5,266 nt of DNA, taken from assembly GCA_964510205.1 (NCBI GenBank), contig CAZEBW010000139.1, positions 1-5,266 of the forward strand, in the 5' to 3' direction. Of this stretch, positions 1-4,462 are shown piece by piece; the stretch's first letter is position 1, and each line of letters begins with the position of its first letter. The DNA comes from CAZEBW01 sp964510205. GTDB lineage: Bacteria; Chloroflexota; Anaerolineae; VGOG01. The notes under the pieces were generated by a model, which worked only from the letters and a program-made list of their open reading frames with translations, had not been told where the DNA came from and ran no database searches. Made by a program: the position numbers and the translations under genes.

Positions 1-41
1 CGCGGAACTTCCCCCCCAGGGTTGGGGGGGACTGAGGGGGG
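1..41. repeat. G/C-run hairpin repeat at the left edge
   Basis: A C7 run (11-17) and a G7 run (24-30) form a hairpin with loop AGGGTT; T10 and A31 add one more pair. ACTGAG and a second G run (36-42) follow. This looks like an intergenic low-complexity repeat, not protein-coding sequence. Translated in the frame of the downstream gene, it does not give the residues expected upstream of the adenine deaminase GHID motif. It is either a repeat that interrupts the gene or an assembly join in a G run. Confidence 0.55.
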
Positions 42-921
42 GCACATTGACAGCCTGGTCAAAATGGCCATCGGCCAGGGCCTGCACCCCATCACGGCCA
101 TCCAACTGGCCACCCTCAACGCGGCCGAGCGCTTCGGCCTGCGCGACCGAGGCGCTGTCGCCCCCGGCTATCGGGCCGACCTGGTCGTCTTCGACGATTT
201 GGAGAGCTTGCGCATCGAGAAGGTCTTCAGCGGCGGGCAGTTGGTGGCCGAGGAAGGGCGGATGGTGGCCGGCGCTGTCCCGAGAACGGCGGCGCACGTG
301 CGCAGCTCGGTCAACGTCAACTGGGCCAAGTTTGATCTCAGGATACCTGCCAGGGGGCGGCGGGCCAGGGTCATCGGTGTGATCCCCGATCAGATCGTCA
401 CTGAGAATCTGATCGAAGAGGTCAAGGTGGAGGATGGGCTGGCGGTGGCCGACGTGGAGCTGGACATCCTGAAGATGGCCGTCATTGAGCGCCACCAGGG
501 CACGGGCAACGTGGGATTAGGCTTCGTGCAGGGATTCGGCTTGAAGCGGGGGGCTATTGCCTCGTCGGTGGCCCACGATTCCCACAATCTCATCGTGGTG
601 GGCGCCAACGACCTGGACATAATGGCTGCTGCGAAGAGGGTGGCGGACGTGGGCGGCGGGTTGGCGGCGGTGGAAAACGGGGCGATGCGGGCCGGCCTGC
701 CGCTGCCCATCGCCGGCCTGATGTCCGATCAACCGCTGGGGGTGGTGCGAGAGAGGATGGACGAACTGCTGGCCGTGGCCCGTGAGATGGGCTCGCCGCT
801 GCGCGACCCTTTCATGACCATGAGCTTTCTGGCCTTGCCCGTCATCCCCGCGCTGAAGCTCACGGACAGGGGGTTGGTGGACGTGAATCGGTTTGAGATT
901 GTGCCGCTGTTTGAGGATTAG
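1..921 (+). CDS. Adenine deaminase, C-terminal half (5' partial or interrupted)
   Basis: Adenine deaminase converts adenine to hypoxanthine and ammonia in cytoplasmic purine salvage. Numbering from the TTG at 22, residues 7-80 match the end of the amidohydrolase barrel and the small beta domain: GHIDSLVKMAI, the PITAIQLATLNAAERFGL stretch, and GAVAPGYRADLVVF. Residues of about 110-299 match the family's C-terminal domain, with ERHQGTGNVGLGFVQGFGLK, SVAHDSHNLIVVG and a final VPLF. Family members are usually about 570-600 residues, so roughly half is missing, including the metal-binding histidines and the catalytic Asp segment that should lie just before GHID. The frame is open to base 1, but the first ~12 codons come from a G/C repeat and do not look like this family. 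The TTG at 22 is therefore not a credible start, and authentic sequence begins near 35-43. The fragment cannot be active alone. The identity is secure; whether the gene is broken or only badly joined at the edge is not. Confidence 0.9.
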   Translation, partial: RGTSPPGLGGTEGGHIDSLVKMAIGQGLHPITAIQLATLNAAERFGLRDRGAVAPGYRADLVVFDDLESLRIEKVFSGGQLVAEEGRMVAGAVPRTAAHVRSSVNVNWAKFDLRIPARGRRARVIGVIPDQIVTENLIEEVKVEDGLAVADVELDILKMAVIERHQGTGNVGLGFVQGFGLKRGAIASSVAHDSHNLIVVGANDLDIMAAAKRVADVGGGLAAVENGAMRAGLPLPIAGLMSDQPLGVVRERMDELLAVAREMGSPLRDPFMTMSFLALPVIPALKLTDRGLVDVNRFEIVPLFED

Positions 922-951
922 AACAGCGGATCGGCAGGATTAACGGATCAA
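920..951. repeat. Short GGAT repeat cluster after the ade stop codon
   Basis: Directly after the ade stop codon come related octamer-like units: CGGATCGG (927-934), AGGATTAA (936-943) and CGGATCAA (944-951). The segment opens with AGAACAGCG (920-928), a 9-mer also found at the stop codon of the M23 gene (4455-4463, other strand). It looks like a small, degenerate relative of the larger intergenic repeat elements in this window. No coding potential is seen. Confidence 0.35.
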
Positions 952-957
952 GTGACA

Positions 958-989
958 AAGCACCCCGACCGAGTGACGGCGGGGCGCTT
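958..989. terminator. GC-rich hairpin between convergent genes, possible terminator
   Basis: Arms 958-969 and 978-989 pair at 10 of 12 positions (AAGC.CCCCG.C with G.CGGGG.GCTT), with mismatches at A962/C985 and A968/G979 and an 8-nt loop. It lies 37 bases past the ade stop and about 85 bases past the amidase stop on the other strand. The plus-strand tail GGCTTCTGTT is only moderately T-rich, so intrinsic termination is plausible but not certain. The AAGC/GCTT outer arms could let it act in both directions. Confidence 0.4.
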
Positions 990-1004
990 GGCTTCTGTTC
1001 GCTG

Positions 1005-1048
1005 AAGGTCTCCTGACCGAAGCGGAAGGGGCTGTGGTCGGAGACCTT
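1005..1048. repeat. Palindrome AAGGTCTCC..GGAGACCTT, REP-like or terminator
   Basis: The arm AAGGTCTCCTGACC (1005-1018) pairs with GGTCGGAGACCTT (1036-1048): 13 base pairs with one bulged T at 1014 and a 17-nt loop, in which AGC (1021-1023) can pair with GCT (1031-1033). A small hairpin, GCCCA-ACGC-TGGGC (1049-1062), abuts it on the amidase side. Neither stem is followed by a T tract, so this is not a classic terminator. A dispersed palindromic element, or a structure that stabilises the 3' end of the amidase message, fits as well. Confidence 0.5.
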
Positions 1049-1074
1049 GCCCAACGCTGGGCCGACACTCAGTC

Positions 1075-2109
1075 CTATGACCGCAGGCTGTCCATCAGGC
1101 GGTCCCAGTCGAAATGGGGGCCGGGGTCGGACTTGCCTCTGTTGATGGCGCTGTGTCCCAGGATGCCGTGGAAATCGGCCAGATCCTGAGCTCTCTCATA
1201 GTAGGCGCCGGGACCCAGGGGCGGGTAGCGGTGCGGCACGTTGTACCGCTGGCAGAGGTAGGCCACCAACTCGATCAGGCTTTCGTATTGGGCCTCGGTG
1301 TATGTCTCCCAATATCTGCCGCCGGTCTCGACCACCTCTCCTACGTGTTCTTTGCCCACCCAGTTGTAGTATTTGCCATCCTCTTTCTCCAAGGGGCCCC
1401 AGTTCACAATCTCGATGCCGATGGAGCGGGGGTTGGGGCGGATGGCATCGTCCCTCACGAGGTCGCCAGGCAGGCCAGCGTGCCAGGCGGCGTCCCCATC
1501 TTGGACCAACTGGAGTATCTTGCCGTCACGGTCAAGGACGTAATGGGCGCTGACCCTGCTCTGGGGGTTCTTGAACCAGGATACCGTGCCTGTGCCGCTG
1601 CCGCTGGCGGTGAAGTGGACGACGATCATCTCGATCTGATGGCCAAACCGACCGCTGTCGCGATTGCCGGTGGGGCCGACCCAGTTGATACGGGGCAGGG
1701 CCTCAGCGGGTGGCGCTTCGGCAGGAATCAAACAGGCTTTGATGCTGGCCTTCTCCGCCGCTGTCAAGCCGGGCAGGTCGTCAATTGCAGGTCCTTGGTA
1801 ATCTCCCTGACGGTCGTTGACCAGGCCGGTCAAGCCGGCTCGGCTCAGCCAGCCCCAGCCGTTTTCTCCGACCTCTCTGGCAGCCGCGTAGAAGGCGCTT
1901 ATCACGTCCTGATTGGTGTAGATCGGGATTTCCGCTTCTTCGATGGGCAGCTCGACGGCATACTCTCCAGGAACCAATTGGTCCACTGGGCCGTATTTTT
2001 GTTCCACCAGCTCCAGACTGCGCTCGATTTCCTCCTCTGTAAGCCCCAAAGCGGCCAGCCTCTCACCTGCTGTCGGTATGCTGAAGGAAACTCGCTTCGT
2101 TTGTGTCAT
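1075..2109 (-). CDS. N-acetylmuramoyl-L-alanine amidase, Amidase_2 family, with unknown N-terminal domain
   Basis: This zinc amidase should cut the bond between N-acetylmuramic acid and the L-alanine of the peptide stem. The catalytic domain spans about residues 140-344. It shows VVHFTAS with zinc ligand H165, VSAHYVLDRDG (187-197), AWHAG, IGIEIVNWG with the likely catalytic E233, and GHS...GKSDPGPHFDW carrying ligands H319 and D328 with K326 nearby, in the AmiD/T7-lysozyme-like arrangement. All key residues are present. Residues 1-140 are not a domain I recognise; 64-127 looks like a compact helical unit (TNQDVISAFYAAA, WLSRAGL, GPAIDDLPGL). The ATG at 2109 is well supported by AGGAGG seven bases upstream. 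There is no signal peptide or membrane segment, so export is unexplained. It is the last of three co-directional genes, 131 bp after the glycosidase-like gene, with a repeat element between them. An open frame of 345 codons on the other strand is a shadow. The amidase call is secure; substrate and location are inferred. Confidence 0.93.
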   Translation of the reverse strand: MTQTKRVSFSIPTAGERLAALGLTEEEIERSLELVEQKYGPVDQLVPGEYAVELPIEEAEIPIYTNQDVISAFYAAAREVGENGWGWLSRAGLTGLVNDRQGDYQGPAIDDLPGLTAAEKASIKACLIPAEAPPAEALPRINWVGPTGNRDSGRFGHQIEMIVVHFTASGSGTGTVSWFKNPQSRVSAHYVLDRDGKILQLVQDGDAAWHAGLPGDLVRDDAIRPNPRSIGIEIVNWGPLEKEDGKYYNWVGKEHVGEVVETGGRYWETYTEAQYESLIELVAYLCQRYNVPHRYPPLGPGAYYERAQDLADFHGILGHSAINRGKSDPGPHFDWDRLMDSLRS

Positions 2110-2116
2110 TGGGTCA

Positions 2117-2122
2117 CCTCCT
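2117..2122 (-). promoter_or_regulatory. Shine-Dalgarno AGGAGG of the amidase gene
   Basis: On the minus strand AGGAGG (within AGGAGGTGA) lies seven bases before the ATG at 2109. This near-ideal site fixes the start and shows that the protein truly begins with MTQTKRVSFS, without a leader peptide. Confidence 0.85.
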
Positions 2123-2134
2123 GTGATAATCGTG

Positions 2135-2246
2135 AGCTCGTAAACTCGTAGATTCGTAAGCTCGTAGATTCGTAAATTCGTGGCTCGTCACCAATCTACG
2201 AACCCCGCATCTACGAGTCCCGAATCTACGAATCCCGAATCTATGG
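2135..2246. repeat. Two-block intergenic repeat element (TCGTA / TCTACGA type)
   Basis: The first block (2135-2188) has six tandem octamers: AGCTCGTA, AACTCGTA, GATTCGTA, AGCTCGTA, GATTCGTA, AATTCGTG, plus partial GCTCGT. After CACC, the second block has units starting at 2194, 2209, 2224 and 2239, at an exact 15-bp pitch: ATCTACGAACCCCGC, ATCTACGAGTCCCGA, ATCTACGAATCCCGA and a degenerate ATCTATGG copy. ATCTACGA is the reverse complement of TCGTAGAT across the octamer junctions at 2146-2153 and 2162-2169, so the blocks can fold back on each other in several registers. The element fills the gap between the glycosidase-like and amidase genes, and its last unit contains the former's stop codon. 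ACCAATC (2190-2196) is shared with the element at 4386-4459. In kind it recalls the short tandem repeats of filamentous cyanobacteria; its function is unknown. Confidence 0.85.
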
Positions 2247-4367
2247 ATGCGCTAGGCCAACGCTGATCTCACTGATGAGCCAATGAGCGCCCCAACTGGG
2301 GGTTCCCGTCTGCTCAATCTTGATGTAGCGCACTGGGCGGGGAGTGAAGGTGGCTTCAATGGACATCCAGTTGAGGGGCATCTCACGGACCACCTCCCAG
2401 TTGGTCCGATCGGTGGAGACGCTCAAGGCGTAGCCCGCAGCGAAGCCCCGTCCGGGGCTTTCTATCTTGATCTGCTCGATGGTCTGCACTTGGCCCAGGT
2501 CCAGCTCGTACCACATGCCCGGTCGCTGCGCGGCCTCGCTGTCCCAAAAAGTATCCGGGTCGCTGTCGAAGGCGTGGCCCACATCGGCCTGGTTGTGGCT
2601 GGCCTGGGCTTGCCAGGGCGCCGAAGGGATGCCCCCCTTGGCGACCTCGATGGCTATCTCCAAAGGGGTCGCGCCCTCTTTTGAGAACCAGGCCACCCCT
2701 TCCTCCACCAAGTCCCAGCGCAGCACGTATTGACCGGGCGTGATGGGGGATTTCAGGGCCACGTTGGTCAGGTTCACCTCTGATCCGGGCGGCGCGTCGT
2801 CTGGCAGGTTGGCGCGAAAGATGTCCCAACAGCCGGCCAATTGCCCATGGGGAGTGAACCAGTTGTAGGCCAAATGGACAGGATGGGGTCCATTTGCACG
2901 CCAGGTCTTGGGGCCTTCGTTCTTGAGCTTGAGACTGGCTGCGGTCACGGTGTCGGGCGGGATGGACTGCGGTATGTTGTGCTCAAGCCAGGCCACTGCG
3001 TAATCCGCCGGAGCTGCTTCAGCCGACTGAACCTGGACGTGGATGTCCTCTCTGGGGGAGCCCTTCCTCCAGAACCAGGTGTCTGGCTCCTCGATCATGT
3101 CCCAACGCAGGATGTACTGCCCTGGCGTTGTCGGGGCCCGCACTTGGGCATCTTCGAAGACCACCAGCCAGCCCGGCTTGACGTTGAAAGGCGGCGAAGT
3201 CCTGATGTCCGCTAGGTTGAGCTCCTGCCCCGTGGAGGTGTACCAGCGGTAGCCCAGGCGCACTTTGTGGTCGCTCGTCCTTGCCCAGGTGGTGTTGCCG
3301 TCGTTGCTGAGGCGCAGCGTTGCGGTTACTGTCTGGCCGGGCCTCATGCTGACTGGCATGTCAATGTCTAGCCAGCCGACCTTGTAGATAGCCGAGATGC
3401 CCGGCAGCCGCACGCGGTAATCGTGATCCATGGCCGCCTTGAAGTCAGTGATGATTTGAGGCCGGATGCTGATGGCCCACTGGGGTTGATCGTGGACCAG
3501 GGGCCAGCGGTAGAGGAGGAGGGCCTGGATGGGCTGGTTGGCGGGTTCGCTGTTCCAACGGTCAATCTCTCGGTAGGCCGTTTGCACCCACTGGGAGCCC
3601 GGTTCGTCCTTCCACTCCAGGTTCTGGTCCGTCTCCGTGATGTAGACGGGTAGGCCGCGCATCGCTTCTGGGATGGCTTCCATGAAGTCAACGTAGCTGC
3701 GAAACTGATAGCGCAGGTGGGTGTAGCCCGGCGCACCCTGCCAATAGTCGTTGGTGATGAAATCGAGATCATAACCGTTGGTGTAGGTGTGGAGGGCGAG
3801 GCCGTCGCACTGACCCACCAGGCGATCCAGGATGTGGCGGAAGTACTTCACCCAGTCCCCCGACGGGTTTTCGGGGTACTGGGTTTCGATGTTCCAAGGG
3901 GCCGTCGCGGCTACGACGACTTGATCGTTCTCCCGTCCAGGCCGGGAGTGGATGCTATGGCGGCACTTCTTATAGCAGCGGGCGTAAAGCTCAGGGGTGA
4001 TCACCTCGCCGTCGGGACCTCCGGGCCTCTCCCAGGCCAAATTGGGTTCGTTGCCGATGATCCAGATGTGGCAGCCCTTTGAGCCCTCTACGAAGTTGCC
4101 GCAGCGCTGGGCGAAATCGTCGTAACGGCTGGAGTGGGGGAGGGTGCCTTTTTTGCCATACCCGTGGTTGAGGCGTACGATGACCCCCAGCCCCTGATTG
4201 GACAGGTACCTGTAGTCTGGCCCGCCCGGACCATGCGGATCTGCCCCTAGCTCTTCGGTGACCAGCACCCAACCTTGTTTTTGTTTGTCAACCATCAGGT
4301 GTTCGCCGCCGGGGTCGTGCAGGCCGAAGATGTACTTTGGAAAATGGGATTCGTCCAGTGGTGACAT
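2241..4367 (-). CDS. Clan GH-A-like glycosidase with two Ig-like domains and a C-terminal discoidin/CBM32-like domain
   Basis: This 708-residue modular protein probably hydrolyses a glycan; the substrate is unknown. Residues of about 10-320 look like a TIM-barrel glycosidase: IWIIGNEPN gives a likely acid/base E107, and VYITETDQ gives a likely nucleophile E245, the spacing and strand-end setting typical of clan GH-A. I cannot assign a GH family. Residues of about 326-447 and 457-576 are two related Ig-like domains, similar to the NBR1-type Ig fold; each has an NxGxxTW-like motif, a GYRW/AYNW motif, and TPGQY(I/V)LRWD followed by EE and WF. Residues of about 580-705 fit F5/8 type C (AFDSDPDTFWDS, WYELDLG, SVSTDRTNWEVV, VRYIKIEQ), a likely carbohydrate-binding module. 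The start is placed at the ATG at 4367 because AGGAGG lies six bases upstream; the longer frame to 4409 begins inside a repeat. No signal peptide is seen from either start. It is the middle gene of three minus-strand genes. Domain calls are firm; catalytic activity is inferred. Confidence 0.85.
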   Translation of the reverse strand: MSPLDESHFPKYIFGLHDPGGEHLMVDKQKQGWVLVTEELGADPHGPGGPDYRYLSNQGLGVIVRLNHGYGKKGTLPHSSRYDDFAQRCGNFVEGSKGCHIWIIGNEPNLAWERPGGPDGEVITPELYARCYKKCRHSIHSRPGRENDQVVVAATAPWNIETQYPENPSGDWVKYFRHILDRLVGQCDGLALHTYTNGYDLDFITNDYWQGAPGYTHLRYQFRSYVDFMEAIPEAMRGLPVYITETDQNLEWKDEPGSQWVQTAYREIDRWNSEPANQPIQALLLYRWPLVHDQPQWAISIRPQIITDFKAAMDHDYRVRLPGISAIYKVGWLDIDMPVSMRPGQTVTATLRLSNDGNTTWARTSDHKVRLGYRWYTSTGQELNLADIRTSPPFNVKPGWLVVFEDAQVRAPTTPGQYILRWDMIEEPDTWFWRKGSPREDIHVQVQSAEAAPADYAVAWLEHNIPQSIPPDTVTAASLKLKNEGPKTWRANGPHPVHLAYNWFTPHGQLAGCWDIFRANLPDDAPPGSEVNLTNVALKSPITPGQYVLRWDLVEEGVAWFSKEGATPLEIAIEVAKGGIPSAPWQAQASHNQADVGHAFDSDPDTFWDSEAAQRPGMWYELDLGQVQTIEQIKIESPGRGFAAGYALSVSTDRTNWEVVREMPLNWMSIEATFTPRPVRYIKIEQTGTPSWGAHWLISEISVGLAHP

Positions 4368-4373
4368 GGGTTG

Positions 4374-4379
4374 CCTCCT
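4374..4379 (-). promoter_or_regulatory. Shine-Dalgarno AGGAGG of the glycosidase-like gene
   Basis: AGGAGG on the minus strand lies six bases before the ATG at 4367. It favours MSPLDESHFP as the N-terminus over the in-frame start at 4409, which would add 14 residues coded by repeat DNA and has no comparable site. The downstream arm of a 14-bp hairpin ends seven bases upstream of this AGGAGG. Confidence 0.85.
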
Positions 4380-4385
4380 ATAGGA

Positions 4386-4459
4386 AATCAGGGAATCAGG
4401 AAAGACCAATCCCTGATTCCCTGATCACTAATTCCCTGATTACAGATTCCTGATCGCTG
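4386..4459. repeat. Two-block intergenic repeat element (ATCAGGG / CCCTGAT type) with perfect hairpin
   Basis: One block is AATCAGGG and AATCAGGA (4386-4401, 8-bp pitch). The facing block has ATTCCCTGAT starting at 4416 and 4431 and ATTCCTGAT at 4446, an exact 15-bp pitch, preceded by CCCTGATT (4411-4418). ATCAGGGAATCAGG (4387-4400) is the perfect reverse complement of 4412-4425, giving a 14-bp stem with an 11-nt loop. ACCAATC (4405-4411) lies at the loop/arm boundary, as in the element at 2135-2246. The element fills the gap between the M23 gene's stop and the next gene's Shine-Dalgarno. In the transcript the stem would sit in the leader of the glycosidase-like gene. Possible roles are transcript processing, partial termination or translation control; none is shown. 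Confidence 0.85.
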
Positions 4460-4462
4460 TTC

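Noticed and set aside
22..24. TTG as start codon of the adenine deaminase
   Set aside because: It lies in the loop of the G/C hairpin repeat with no ribosome site, and would start halfway through a known enzyme family.
860..1054. 64-codon open frame on the minus strand overlapping the ade 3' end
   Set aside because: It reads through the hairpin cluster and antisense to ade. No ribosome site or recognisable motif is seen, and the palindromes explain its composition.
1114..2151. 345-codon open frame on the plus strand opposite the amidase
   Set aside because: The minus-strand frame carries a complete Amidase_2 motif set and a strong Shine-Dalgarno; this frame has no family features and is a GC-rich antisense shadow.
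2135..2246. CRISPR array
   Set aside because: Repeat units are 8 and 15 bp with no unique spacers of 25-40 bp, and no cas genes are present.
2383..2829. 148-codon minus-strand frame within the glycosidase-like gene, and similar frames at 3368-3772 and 3991-4272
   Set aside because: They are out-of-frame, Arg/Pro-rich shadows of a gene with clear domains across the same positions; no frameshift is needed to explain the domains.
4368..4409. Upstream in-frame start for the glycosidase-like protein
   Set aside because: The extra 14 residues are coded by the ATCAGGG repeat and the Shine-Dalgarno itself, and the downstream ATG has AGGAGG at ideal spacing.
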